This document shows positions 19,142 through 27,811 of a DNA stretch of 64,000 nt, one piece after another (position 1 is the stretch's first letter; the number at the start of each line of letters is the position of its first letter). The translations under genes and the position numbers were made by a program. Where the stretch lies: the NCBI RefSeq assembly GCF_014640155.1, contig NZ_BMGK01000002.1:258589-322588 (forward strand), in the 5' to 3' direction. Under the pieces are notes generated by a model. That model had not been told where the DNA came from, searched no databases, and was given only the letters and a program-made list of their open reading frames with translations. This stretch comes from Planktosalinus lacus. GTDB taxonomy: Bacteria > Bacteroidota > Bacteroidia > Flavobacteriales > Flavobacteriaceae.

Positions 19142-20290
19142 CTAATAACTATCAACTACTTCAATAACTCGTTGTACCTCTTCATTTGTCATCACCGGGC
19201 TAATGGGAATGCTCAACACCGTGTTGTGTATTCTATCTGTGACCGGGAAACTCAATTGGTTCCATTCACTAAAGGCTTTTTGTCTGTGCGGTGGAATGGG
19301 ATAGTGAATCAATGAACCCACACCGCTTTTAGTGAGGTATTGTTGAAACTCATCCCTGCTGTCTGTTCGCACCACAAACAAATGAAATACATGCGCATCA
19401 ACATCGGGTACTGTAGGTAAGATGATTTTTTTGTTAGAAAGTTGCGTGAGATACATCTTGGCAATTTCACGACGGCGGTTGTTATCTGAATCCAGTTGCT
19501 TTAATTTGACAAGAAGTAATGCCGCCTGAAGTTCATCCAAACGCGAATTAAATCCTTCCAAATTGTTGACATATTTGGTTTTTGCACCATAATTCCGAAG
19601 CATTTTCACGACTTCGGCTAACTCTTCATCATTGGTGGTCACGGCACCACCGTCACCCAGTGCTCCCAGGTTTTTTGTTGGGTAAAAGCTAAAACCCGCG
19701 GCATCCCCTAAATTTCCTGCTTTTAAAAAATGGGAAGACTTATCATATCCGGTATTTGTTTTTTGGAATTTGGAATTTGGAATTTTTGCCCCGTGTGCCT
19801 GCGCTGCATCTTCAATCACCAATAAATTATGCGCTATTGCGAACGCGTTTACTTTGTCCATATTGGTAATTTGCCCATACAGATGTACCGGCATGATGGC
19901 TTTGGTTTTTGGGGACATTGCTTGTTCCAGTTTAGAGCAATCAAAACCAAAAGTTTCGGCCTCTGCGTCAACCAGAACAGGGGTTAGTCCGGCTTGTTTG
20001 ATGGCAAGAATGGTGGCAATGTAAGTGTTGGCTGCTACGATGACCTCATCACCTTCAGTTAGTTTTCCCAGCATTTTATAGCCTTCCAGAATAAGTCGCA
20101 AAGCATCGAGTCCGTTGCCCACACCAATGCAATGTTTGACACCGCAATAGTTTGCAAAAGCGTTTTCAAATTCGGTGACTGAATTCCCTAAAATGTAATA
20201 ACCGGAATCCAGAAAGGATTGAAATACCCCCTGAAATTCGGTTTCAAAGCGGGTGTTTATTTTATGAAGGTCCAAAAATGTGATTTTCAT
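19142..20290 (-). CDS. DegT/DnrJ/EryC1-family sugar aminotransferase with an inserted repeat
   Basis: 382 residues. PLP enzyme of the sugar aminotransferase family: [23 protein letters not shown] (PLP-phosphate side), and [18 protein letters not shown] with the catalytic lysine. The closest functional match is the FdtB/QdtB type that aminates a 3-keto sugar, consistent with the ketoisomerase at 12979. Between HGAK and AGNLGDA there are about 16-18 residues more than relatives have; they are encoded by a run containing three copies of TTGGAAT (about 19760-19790), an apparent repeat insertion in frame. The start overlaps the FemAB-like stop by 4 bp (ATGA). Confidence 0.85.
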   Translation of the reverse strand: MKITFLDLHKINTRFETEFQGVFQSFLDSGYYILGNSVTEFENAFANYCGVKHCIGVGNGLDALRLILEGYKMLGKLTEGDEVIVAANTYIATILAIKQAGLTPVLVDAEAETFGFDCSKLEQAMSPKTKAIMPVHLYGQITNMDKVNAFAIAHNLLVIEDAAQAHGAKIPNSKFQKTNTGYDKSSHFLKAGNLGDAAGFSFYPTKNLGALGDGGAVTTNDEELAEVVKMLRNYGAKTKYVNNLEGFNSRLDELQAALLLVKLKQLDSDNNRRREIAKMYLTQLSNKKIILPTVPDVDAHVFHLFVVRTDSRDEFQQYLTKSGVGSLIHYPIPPHRQKAFSEWNQLSFPVTDRIHNTVLSIPISPVMTNEEVQRVIEVVDSY

Positions 20291-21231
20291 AATTTTAATA
20301 TATATCGGTCTTGGTTGTAGGGTTTAGCACCAAACTCCTCTTTATATTTACTCAAGCCCTTGTTAAAGGTTTTACCATCACCAGTATTTGTCGTGCCCAT
20401 ATCAAAATACGCAAAGTCTTGTTTTTTAAAATGATCCAGAAGACTGATGTATAAATAATCTAAAGCGCGGTATTCTTTTCCGGTAGTATTTGCTACACCA
20501 TATTGGGATTTTACAATTTTACCCGAAATAAAAAGTGTCATTCCGGCAATCATTTTATTCTCTAACAACACATTGTACTGAACAATGTTTTCCGGAAATT
20601 GTTGCATTAAAAGCTGAATTTCACTAGCAGTATGCACCGGATCATTTCCATATTGTTCTTTTAGAACAGGGATCAATAAATCATTCCAAAATGGATTTGT
20701 ATCTGTTGTTTTTACAATTTTTAATCCATCCCACAATCCTTTCTTTTTAAATTTCAACTTTGATTTGTGAATTTGTAAAGGCTTTTTGAGATCAATAAAA
20801 TAATTTAACTCGCGTCTTTGCAAATGGGCATCATTACAAAAAATCGCATATTCAAAAGCACTACTATAGTCCATTTGGTATGGGATAGGCATCACTTTAA
20901 TGAGTATTTCATTATACCCCAATTCCTTTAAATAGCGTTTAACAACTTCAAAAGAACTATTCACATCTTCAACACCAAGGTTTTCTTTAAAAATAAGTCC
21001 GCCATAAGATAGTCCTAAATGGCTGCAATAGCTATTTTCTAAAACATGACCCGGTAAAATTGCTTGAATCTTTTCTTTCTTAAATACCATCAACGAATGA
21101 TCTTCAAACCGATCTGAGTGATATTCCATAAAGTCACGATAAAATAAAAAGGTGGCATTTTTGGAAGTACGCACAAAGTCGTCCCACTGTTGTTTGAATT
21201 TGGGTTGGTATCTGGTTATTTTATAGTCCAT
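20287..21231 (-). CDS. FemAB/GNAT-like acyltransferase
   Basis: 314 residues with the FemAB-type GNAT fold: [27 protein letters not shown] near the N-terminus, KNIIAG-type core ([19 protein letters not shown]), [28 protein letters not shown] and FDMGTTN near the C-terminus. Relatives transfer amino acids or acyl groups, for example in peptidoglycan bridges or exopolysaccharides. Coupled by ATGA overlap to the sugar aminotransferase, so it may acylate the amino group that enzyme makes, replacing the hexapeptide acetyltransferase usual in FdtA-FdtB-FdtC sets. That role is inferred from position only. Confidence 0.75.
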   Translation of the reverse strand: MDYKITRYQPKFKQQWDDFVRTSKNATFLFYRDFMEYHSDRFEDHSLMVFKKEKIQAILPGHVLENSYCSHLGLSYGGLIFKENLGVEDVNSSFEVVKRYLKELGYNEILIKVMPIPYQMDYSSAFEYAIFCNDAHLQRRELNYFIDLKKPLQIHKSKLKFKKKGLWDGLKIVKTTDTNPFWNDLLIPVLKEQYGNDPVHTASEIQLLMQQFPENIVQYNVLLENKMIAGMTLFISGKIVKSQYGVANTTGKEYRALDYLYISLLDHFKKQDFAYFDMGTTNTGDGKTFNKGLSKYKEEFGAKPYNQDRYILKL

Positions 21232-21268
21232 AATTTGTGAGAAAAAACAAGGTTTTCTTCATGTGTCG

Positions 21269-21288
21269 AGGCGCAAGATTTTGCGCCT
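21269..21288 (-). repeat. isolated REP-type palindrome (AGGCGCAA/TTGCGCCT)
   Basis: An 8-bp perfect inverted repeat with loop GATT, 21269-21276 with 21281-21288. The same core and loop occur in the palindromes around the transposase-like gene at 51.5-52.2 kb. It sits between the FemAB-like start and the GlmU-like stop, 30 kb away from the other copies, as expected for a mobilised REP element. Confidence 0.75.
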
Positions 21289-21305
21289 TAACTGTTTTAA
21301 AAAAA

Positions 21306-22481
21306 TTAACTTCGTCTGTACTTAGCCGTGATTTCAAAAACATGTTCCAAGATCTTTTCTTCGACCTGATTAAACTCCAGGTCTCGTCTTTTCATCACTT
21401 CACGGGCTACTTCAAAGGCTTTATCGGTTTTAAAAGTTGTCATTCCGGCAGCGCCGCCCCAGCTAAAACTCGGTATAAAATTACGCGGAAAACCGCTTCC
21501 AAAAATGTTGGCGCTCACACCCACTACTGTCCCGGTATTAAACATGGTGTTGATACCACATTTGCTGTGATCGCCCATCATCAGTCCGCAAAACTGGAGC
21601 CCGGTGCGGGCAAAATTCTCGCTTTCATAATTCCATAAGCGCACTTCGGCATAATTATTTTTCAAATTGGAATTGTTAGTGTCTGCACCCAGGTTGCACC
21701 ACTCGCCTATCACTGAGTTTCCTAAAAACCCATCATGGGCTTTATTGGAATATCCAAAAAACACTGAGTTGTTTACTTCTCCGCCAACCTTGCAATGAGG
21801 GCCCACCGTGGTGGGACCATAAATTTTTGCACCCATTTTCAAGGTGGAATGATCACACAAGGCAAACGGACCACGAATGGCACAGGCTTCCATGACTTCA
21901 GCGTCTTTACCAATGTAAATAGGACCTGCACTAGCGTTGAGCGATGCCAGCTCTACTTTGGCGCCTTCTTCGAGGAAAATGTTTTCTTTATGGATGCAAA
22001 AAACACTGTCTGGTATGGGTTGAGATTTTCGTCCTTGTGTAAGCAATTCAAAGTCGCGTTGAATAGCTTCACCGTTTAACCGGAAAATATCCCAGGTGTT
22101 GGAAATTTTCAGCACATCATTGTGGGTGTATTGAATGACTTCAAAATCATCAAAATTCACTTTCTGATTGTCTATGAAAAAGTATGCAATGGGACGGTCA
22201 TCATCAAACAATGCCTGGTTTTCCTGAAGGTTTTTTACAATACCGGCCAGGTTTTCTGTGGGCAGATAAACCGGATTGATTTTTATGTTTTTATCGAGCG
22301 TGGTTATTGGAAATTTCTCAGAAAGATAGTCTTGTGTTTCCGTTGTGGTGGAAGCGTTGAGGTGTTTTTCCCATTTTTCGCGTAAGCTTAAAATTCCCAC
22401 TCTGATTTCTGCTACCGGACGCGTATAGGTAAAGGGCAATAAATTGTTGCGCTCCGGTCCGTCAAATAATATAAAATTCAT
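21306..22481 (-). CDS. GlmU-family protein (nucleotidyltransferase-like plus left-handed beta-helix)
   Basis: 391 residues. The N-terminus (NFILFDGPERNNLLPFTYTRPVAEIRVGI) is the flavobacterial version of a sugar-nucleotidyltransferase-like domain, without the canonical GlmU GxGTRM loop. From about residue 180 on there are hexapeptide repeats of a left-handed beta-helix (IYGPTTVGPHCKVGGEV, NSVFFGYSNKAHDG, NSVIGEWCNLGADT). In Bacteroidota this family is annotated as GlmU-like, but the missing pyrophosphorylase loop makes UDP-GlcNAc synthesis doubtful. The next gene upstream on the strand is rpmE2, a pairing common in this group, separated by a strong terminator. Confidence 0.75.
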   Translation of the reverse strand: MNFILFDGPERNNLLPFTYTRPVAEIRVGILSLREKWEKHLNASTTTETQDYLSEKFPITTLDKNIKINPVYLPTENLAGIVKNLQENQALFDDDRPIAYFFIDNQKVNFDDFEVIQYTHNDVLKISNTWDIFRLNGEAIQRDFELLTQGRKSQPIPDSVFCIHKENIFLEEGAKVELASLNASAGPIYIGKDAEVMEACAIRGPFALCDHSTLKMGAKIYGPTTVGPHCKVGGEVNNSVFFGYSNKAHDGFLGNSVIGEWCNLGADTNNSNLKNNYAEVRLWNYESENFARTGLQFCGLMMGDHSKCGINTMFNTGTVVGVSANIFGSGFPRNFIPSFSWGGAAGMTTFKTDKAFEVAREVMKRRDLEFNQVEEKILEHVFEITAKYRRS

Positions 22482-22540
22482 GGTTGCTGTGATTCAATGT
22501 TCAGTAAAAGTATTGAAAATTATGGTAAAATAGGAAACAA

Positions 22541-22568
22541 AAAAGCCTTCGATGACTCGAAGGCTTTT
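22541..22568 (-). terminator. bidirectional-looking intrinsic terminator after rpmE2
   Basis: A 12-bp perfect stem (AAAAGCCTTCGA / TCGAAGGCTTTT) with loop TGAC, A-rich on the left and T/A-rich on the right, 22 bp past the rpmE2 stop. It separates rpmE2 from the GlmU-family gene. Confidence 0.85.
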
Positions 22569-22590
22569 AAAAAAATATAATGCGAAATAA

Positions 22591-22842
22591 TTATTTCTTG
22601 AATTTTGAGTATTTGTTCTTGAACTTATCGATACGCCCTGCGGTATCTACCAATTTAGATTTACCGGTATAGTATGGGTGAGAAGTTCTGGAGATTTCCA
22701 GTTTTACCAATGGATATTCTGCTCCATCTACTTCAATTGTCTCCTTTGTAACTGCGGTAGATTTAGAAAGAAACACATCGTCATTTGACATGTCTTTGAA
22801 TGCTACTAATCTATAGTTTTCCGGGTGAATTCCTTGTTTCAT
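22591..22842 (-). CDS. rpmE2: 50S ribosomal protein L31 type B
   Basis: 83 residues, the normal length of type B L31. MKQGIHPENYRLVAFKDMS, then YPLVKLEISRTSHPYYTGKSK and the basic tail RIDKFKNKYSKFKK are characteristic. The CxxC zinc motif of type A L31 is absent, as expected for the zinc-free type B paralogue. It has its own promoter (TAAATTTG on the minus strand, 22888-22881) and terminator, so it is a single-gene unit. Confidence 0.97.
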   Translation of the reverse strand: MKQGIHPENYRLVAFKDMSNDDVFLSKSTAVTKETIEVDGAEYPLVKLEISRTSHPYYTGKSKLVDTAGRIDKFKNKYSKFKK

Positions 22843-22880
22843 ATTGTTATGCTTTAAAAATCGTCGCTATTTTGAGGATG

Positions 22881-22910
22881 CAAATTTAAGCATTATTTTC
22901 AATTGAGCAA
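22881..22910 (-). promoter_or_regulatory. rpmE2 promoter
   Basis: On the minus strand TAAATTTG (22888-22881) is an exact TAnnTTTG -7 box, and a TTG about 19 bp upstream supplies the -33 element. The leader to the ATG is about 35 nt. Confidence 0.75.
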
Positions 22911-23022
22911 TACTATTATTAAAAAAATTAGGCTGTGTTTTGTTTAGCTCCACTAAACTTCAAATCAAAAATGCAATTCCCGACAATAAAAATTAGGGCA
23001 ATCGTATAAAATGATTTGAACC

Positions 23023-24393
23023 TTACTCCTTTATAATTTTAAAAATAGATTTTAACTCTCCAGCTTTGATTTCTGCAAAATAAACCCCATTTGAAAAACT
23101 AGAAACATCTATTGCTTGTTGGTTTGTGTCACTTTTTAAAACAATTTGCCCTTGAATGTTATAAAAAGTAACTTGGGTGATGGGGATGCTACTTTCAATT
23201 TTCAACACCTCACGCACAGGGTTTGGACTTATTTTAAATGGGTTTGTTTCTATATCATCAATACTCAAAATTTCATTGTTTCTGTACCAAAGCAATTTTC
23301 TGGTTTCCGGACCTGTACTACCCAATCCTGAATCTGTTATTAAAATATCCAGGTCACCGTCTGAATCAAAATCTGCAGTTTCTATTGACCATATTGCTAA
23401 GCGGTCATCATCTATGATTTGTTGAGGCCCAAAATTACCTAAACCATCCAGGTTTTCAAACCAGACCAATTTATCGCCAGTTACCGCGTGGTGGGTAGCG
23501 GCGATAATGTCATTATAACCATCGTTGTTCAAATCTGCTACATGCACCTTATAAAATTGTGCCAAATCAACAGACTCGTGAATGACTTCAATATTGAAAT
23601 CATTAGGGTTCCCTTGGTTTTTATACAAATACAACCACCTGTCAATACCCGTAATGATATCTAAGAAGCCATCACCATCAATATCTAGCAACTGATGAGC
23701 TTGTCTTACCTGTAAATCATTCTGGTGACGTGTCCAACTAAGGCCATTGCCATCTGTATTTTCAAACCAATCAAACCCAAGGGCTCCTGAAGGCTCAAGG
23801 AAATCAATATCACCGTCTTGATCTAAATCAGCTATTGAGGGCACACGTGCTTGACTAATGTTTGGGTCTATGGTATGTAGCTCCCACAAGGTACCGAGGT
23901 TATTTAAATTTTCTGCCCAATACAGCCCATTGCCGTTGGTAATGCCCAAGAGCAAGTCTTTACTGCCATCTTGCCCCATATCTATTAGTTGAATACTTGA
24001 AGCTCTATTTAAATCTGAAAATATAATCTGTGCAGGGCCAAAATTTCCTGCACCGTCATTTTTATGCCATGCAAATTCATCATGTTGTCCATATGCTACA
24101 AGTATATCTATAAAGCCATCATTGTCAATATCATCTGAAGAAAACTGATATACTATGTTTGAATCCTCTCTGACAATAAAAGGCTCACTAAAATTACCTA
24201 AACCATTAACATTTTTACACCAAGCAAGGATTTCATCATCTACAAATGCTACATCTAGATGACCATCATAATCAAAATCAGCAGCAATTGCATATCTAAA
24301 ATAACTTCCTTCATATATTACTCTAGGTGTTTCAAACTGTTGCGACCAACAATAAAAGGGCAACAAAAAAAATATTAATATTAATTTTTTCAT
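23023..24393 (-). CDS. secreted VCBS/FG-GAP-repeat protein with T9SS sorting domain
   Basis: About 456 residues from the ATG at 24393 (signal peptide MKKLILIFFLLPFYCWSQ); an upstream in-frame start adds eight unlikely residues. The body consists of VCBS/FG-GAP repeats with calcium-binding-like DxDxDG loops: AADFDYDGHLDVAF, SSDDIDNDGFIDILV, IADLDQDGDIDFL, LLDIDGDGFLDII, ETADFDSDGDLDIL, forming a beta-propeller of about seven blades. The C-terminus (NPFKISPNPVREVL...NGVYFAEIKAG...FKIIKE) is a type A T9SS sorting domain. Likely surface adhesin-like or binding protein; no catalytic residues are seen. Confidence 0.85.
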   Translation of the reverse strand: MKKLILIFFLLPFYCWSQQFETPRVIYEGSYFRYAIAADFDYDGHLDVAFVDDEILAWCKNVNGLGNFSEPFIVREDSNIVYQFSSDDIDNDGFIDILVAYGQHDEFAWHKNDGAGNFGPAQIIFSDLNRASSIQLIDMGQDGSKDLLLGITNGNGLYWAENLNNLGTLWELHTIDPNISQARVPSIADLDQDGDIDFLEPSGALGFDWFENTDGNGLSWTRHQNDLQVRQAHQLLDIDGDGFLDIITGIDRWLYLYKNQGNPNDFNIEVIHESVDLAQFYKVHVADLNNDGYNDIIAATHHAVTGDKLVWFENLDGLGNFGPQQIIDDDRLAIWSIETADFDSDGDLDILITDSGLGSTGPETRKLLWYRNNEILSIDDIETNPFKISPNPVREVLKIESSIPITQVTFYNIQGQIVLKSDTNQQAIDVSSFSNGVYFAEIKAGELKSIFKIIKE

Positions 24394-24453
24394 TATTATA
24401 AAATTTGATAAAATCACCTCACTTAAAATTGTAAAAGAGTTGATTTTTATTTT

Positions 24454-26025
24454 TTATTGATTGTCTTTAATTATAACCGTTTGTTGTGTTGCCCCATCTT
24501 CATAAACTTTTTCTATTTTGTACAAACCGGGATCTATGGTATTGATCAGATTTGGGTTATTAATACTGGCAGAATCCTGTGGGTAAAGGGTTACATTGGT
24601 ATTAAAAACATTATCGTTAAATTTAGTCAAGCTACCTCCAATCGCTGCTTTGTTCCAATTATCATAACATCTCTTTGGATCTAAAAGTGGATCATTAGAT
24701 GGTATATTAGGAAAAATTATTTTAATAGCTGAATGGTTAGGATGTGTGATGTTATCAAAATTAGGTTCTTCTTTATTGAAACTTAATAAAAGTTGACTAG
24801 TACTTGAAAAAGTTGAGTTTCCCTCTTCATAAGGGGTTGGGGAAGAACAATCTTCTTCAGCAAAACAATCACAATTTACAAATCGATACTCAAAACCAGG
24901 TTGAAACAAGGGTTTATCAGCTGCTGGGTTTGATGGCCCTGCTACATAATATTCTCCTTTATAAGGCTCATATAAGGAAGCAATAGAGTTTTCAGATAAG
25001 GCAAAATGACCATCTTCATCAATTTGAATGGTTTCCCACGTTTTAATAAGTTGTCCGGGAGTAAATAGTATGTCGTTTACACACTCCCATGGCGCATAAG
25101 ACATGATATTTTTATTGTCATAATCAAGAAATATTTGATAAGGTTCATCTAAGCAATCAATTCCTTTTGGATGCGATTCCCACGCACAGTCATTTTGATT
25201 ATAATGCAACCAAGGTGTATAAGTATCCTCAGCCACTTCAGGGTCAATATTAAAATCTAGAATCAGTTCCCAGTAATGTTCTTTTCTGAAATCAGGTGCT
25301 GCCTGGGTATCAACTACTCTATCACCGGCTATATCAGCATTGTAGGGTTGTCCATTATTTGAGTTTCTATTAACTACTTCACAAGAAGTATTGTAGGGAT
25401 TACCTTCTACATAAGGATAAATATATCCATCGTGAGGATGCCATAAACCTAGGTTGTGTCCCATTTCGTGTGCATTTAAACCAATTCTTGAAAAGTCTTG
25501 ACCAAAATATTGATGCATACCAATTGCATTTTTGTGACGTAATGCTATACCAGCAAAATCATATGGTTTAAAAATGTAAATATTAATGGCATTTGTTTTA
25601 TAATATTGATTGTTATTGGATTGAGCAAAATTTAGTAGTTCAGAAAAATTTTTATAACCCGGTTCATTATGACCTGATATTTCATAATACAGAGAATTAT
25701 TAAAAGTTTCAAATCCTGTGTACTTAAAGTAAATATTATGTTTATTAAAACTTATGTTTAACATTTGAATAGACCTCAGTGCTCGTTCTTCAGTAATAGA
25801 AATATCATTTGGAGAACCAGGGGCTGTTCCGTCATCTTCGTTAATACCCCAATAGTATACATTAAAAACTATAGGATCATATGACATTAGTAATTGTGAG
25901 TCAGTAGAATTTGAATATCCTTCTGGGATATCAGAATCTGTTAAAGGAGAGGTTGCACAACCAACATCTTCATATTGAGCAACCAGAAGATTAGTTGAAC
26001 ATAAAATTAAAATACTGATAATCAA
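24454..26025 (-). CDS. secreted metzincin-type metalloprotease, 5' end disrupted by a G tract
   Basis: 523 residues when read from TTG at 26025. The zinc motif HEMGHNLGLWH (HExxHxxGxxH) and the later Met-turn candidate IMSYAPWEC define a metzincin, probably of the M43/pappalysin-like kind. In this frame no ATG precedes the hydrophobic signal core (ILIISILILCSTNLLVAQ). An ATG at 26077-26075 lies in another frame, separated by 11 G (C on the coding strand) at 26053-26063. With 10 or 13 bases there, it would read MKTNYPPPSLSQKLIKI and then enter the signal core, giving a 540-residue preprotein. The gene is thus in an off state, uses TTG, or carries a sequencing error. The C-terminus (DPGLYKIEKVYEDG...VIIK) weakly resembles a T9SS tail. 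Confidence 0.8.
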   Translation of the reverse strand: MIISILILCSTNLLVAQYEDVGCATSPLTDSDIPEGYSNSTDSQLLMSYDPIVFNVYYWGINEDDGTAPGSPNDISITEERALRSIQMLNISFNKHNIYFKYTGFETFNNSLYYEISGHNEPGYKNFSELLNFAQSNNNQYYKTNAINIYIFKPYDFAGIALRHKNAIGMHQYFGQDFSRIGLNAHEMGHNLGLWHPHDGYIYPYVEGNPYNTSCEVVNRNSNNGQPYNADIAGDRVVDTQAAPDFRKEHYWELILDFNIDPEVAEDTYTPWLHYNQNDCAWESHPKGIDCLDEPYQIFLDYDNKNIMSYAPWECVNDILFTPGQLIKTWETIQIDEDGHFALSENSIASLYEPYKGEYYVAGPSNPAADKPLFQPGFEYRFVNCDCFAEEDCSSPTPYEEGNSTFSSTSQLLLSFNKEEPNFDNITHPNHSAIKIIFPNIPSNDPLLDPKRCYDNWNKAAIGGSLTKFNDNVFNTNVTLYPQDSASINNPNLINTIDPGLYKIEKVYEDGATQQTVIIKDNQ

Positions 26026-26052
26026 TATTTTAATTAATTTTTGAGATAATGA

Positions 26053-26063
26053 GGGGGGGGGGG
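26053..26063 (-). repeat. G11 homopolymer in the metalloprotease signal-peptide region
   Basis: Eleven consecutive G on the plus strand between an ATG (26077) and the in-frame metalloprotease reading. A change of -1 or +2 joins the ATG to the gene; 11 leaves it out of frame. Long G tracts in an AT-rich flavobacterial genome are rare, and in other bacteria such tracts act as slipped-strand phase switches. Confidence 0.85.
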
Positions 26064-26209
26064 TAATTTGTTTTCATAATAAAAATGTTTATAGTTTGAA
26101 AACTAAGTTACTAATAAGTATTAAGAATATAACAAAAAAATGAGTAAATAATATAATAATAATTAGAATAAGATGTTCGCCTTCGCGCGAATTATGTGTA
26201 ACGATTTTC

Positions 26210-26217
26210 TATATTTG
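26210..26217 (+). promoter_or_regulatory. -7 box TATATTTG ahead of the DUF4199 gene
   Basis: Exact TAnnTTTG match 33 bp before the ATG at 26251. Just upstream (around 26176-26190) lies a GC-rich TTCGCGCGAA self-complementary stretch of unknown meaning in an otherwise AT-rich spacer. Confidence 0.55.
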
Positions 26218-26250
26218 TGTACTAACTTTCCAAACCAAAACTAAAGAATC

Positions 26251-26790
26251 ATGGAGAACAACAATCAAATCATCAAAAAAAATGCTAGTGCGCAGGGTAT
26301 TACACTAGGTATCATTTTAGCACTTAGTACCACTTTAATGTATGCACTGAACCCCGATATGTTTACAAAATGGTGGGTAGGCATATTAAGTTTCTTAATT
26401 GTCATTGTTTTTGGAATTATATCTGTTTCAAAATCAAAAGGAAAACTCAATGGCTTTATAAGTTTTAAAGAAGCGTTTACTTCCTACTTTATTACTGTTG
26501 CTCTTGGTTATTTCATTAGCACTTTGATGGGTATCTTAATTTTTAGTATTATTGATCCTGAAATGGCTCAGTATATTCAGGAAAAAGCGATAGAAACTAC
26601 CAGAGGTTTTATGGAAGGTTTTGGAGCTCCTGAAGAGGAAATTGATAAAGCTTTAGCTAAAATGAGCGAACAGGATAACTTTTCAATTGTATCACAACTT
26701 AAATCATACATTTTTGGGTTGGCGTTTTTAAGTGTTTTAGGCCTATTAGTTGCGCTTATTTTTAAGAGAAAAGACCCTAGTTTAGAATAA
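26251..26790 (+). CDS. DUF4199-like four-helix membrane protein
   Basis: 179 residues. Four hydrophobic segments: GITLGIILALSTTLMYAL, WWVGILSFLIVIVFGIISV, FITVALGYFISTLMGILIF, and FGLAFLSVLGLLVALIF. The loop between TM3 and TM4 is acidic (GFGAPEEEIDKALAKMSE). This matches the DUF4199 family of Bacteroidota inner-membrane proteins, whose function is unknown. It is 5 bp from the next gene, a DPM1-like glycosyltransferase, and this neighbour pairing is typical in flavobacteria. Confidence 0.8.
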   Translation: MENNNQIIKKNASAQGITLGIILALSTTLMYALNPDMFTKWWVGILSFLIVIVFGIISVSKSKGKLNGFISFKEAFTSYFITVALGYFISTLMGILIFSIIDPEMAQYIQEKAIETTRGFMEGFGAPEEEIDKALAKMSEQDNFSIVSQLKSYIFGLAFLSVLGLLVALIFKRKDPSLE

Positions 26791-26795
26791 AATAA

Positions 26796-27746
26796 ATGAA
26801 TCTTTCCATTGTCATTCCGTTATTAAATGAACAAGAATCATTGAATGAATTACACCATTGGATTGCAGCTGTGATGCAATCCAATGGTTTTTCATATGAA
26901 ATCATTTTTATTGATGATGGAAGTACTGATGGAAGTTGGGACATTATTTTAGCGCTCTCCAAAAAGTATCCCGAAGTGAAAGGCATCCGCTTTTTGAGAA
27001 ATTTCGGGAAATCACAAGCCCTGCATGCCGGTTTTGAAAAAGCTTCCGGAGAGGTTGTAATCACAATGGATGCTGATCTACAGGACAATCCTGAAGAGAT
27101 TCCAGAGCTGTACAATTTGATTATGGAAGGCAACCACGATTTGGTTTCCGGCTGGAAGAAAAAAAGGTATGACAGTAAACTCACTAAAAACTTACCATCC
27201 AAACTTTTTAATTTTGCTGCCCGAAAAACTTCCGGGGTTCAATTAAACGATTTCAATTGCGGACTGAAAGCTTATAAACAAGAAGTTATCAAAAACATTG
27301 AAGTCACCGGCGAAATGCATCGGTATATTCCGGTCCTGGCAAAAAATGCCGGCTATTCCAAAATTACCGAAAAAGTAGTACAACATCAAGCCCGAAAATA
27401 TGGCACGACTAAATTTGGCGTCAACCGTTTTATGAATGGCTTTTTAGATTTAATCACCATCTGGTTTTTAAGTAGGTTTGGAAAACAACCTATGCATCTT
27501 TTTGGAGCCTGGGGCGCCTTGATTTTATTTATTGGTTTTATTCTCACGCTTTATCTTGGTATTGACAAAATGTTTCTCAATCCCGGTGGAAGACTTATCA
27601 CTGACCGACCTCAGTTTTACATAGCACTTACCGCCATGGTGATTGGGTCGCAGTTATTTCTGGCCGGTTTTTTAGGTGAAATAATTTTACGGAACAACAA
27701 GCACAAAGACAATTATAAAATCAGTGATCAAGTCAATCTTGATTAA
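26796..27746 (+). CDS. polyprenyl-phosphate glycosyltransferase (DPM1/GtrB-like)
   Basis: 316 residues. GT2 domain with LSIVIPLLNEQESL, IFIDDGSTDGSW and TMDADLQDNPEEI (DxD). QARKYGTTKFGVNRF is the conserved region before the membrane part. Two C-terminal transmembrane helices follow (WGALILFIGFILTLYLG, FYIALTAMVIGSQLFLAGFLGEI). Such enzymes transfer a sugar from a nucleotide donor to polyprenyl phosphate at the inner membrane for later use in cell-envelope glycans. Transcribed with the DUF4199 gene (5-bp gap). Confidence 0.88.
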   Translation: MNLSIVIPLLNEQESLNELHHWIAAVMQSNGFSYEIIFIDDGSTDGSWDIILALSKKYPEVKGIRFLRNFGKSQALHAGFEKASGEVVITMDADLQDNPEEIPELYNLIMEGNHDLVSGWKKKRYDSKLTKNLPSKLFNFAARKTSGVQLNDFNCGLKAYKQEVIKNIEVTGEMHRYIPVLAKNAGYSKITEKVVQHQARKYGTTKFGVNRFMNGFLDLITIWFLSRFGKQPMHLFGAWGALILFIGFILTLYLGIDKMFLNPGGRLITDRPQFYIALTAMVIGSQLFLAGFLGEIILRNNKHKDNYKISDQVNLD

Positions 27747-27781
27747 CGATTTTCTAACAAATCAATCTCCCCAACTTTAGT

Positions 27782-27789
27782 TACCTTTG
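27782..27789 (+). promoter_or_regulatory. -7 box TACCTTTG ahead of the phosphoglucomutase gene
   Basis: Exact TAnnTTTG box 22 bp before the ATG at 27812, with a short leader. No clean TTG is visible at -33. Confidence 0.55.
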
Positions 27790-27811
27790 TTGTTTAAATC
27801 ATTTCATATCC

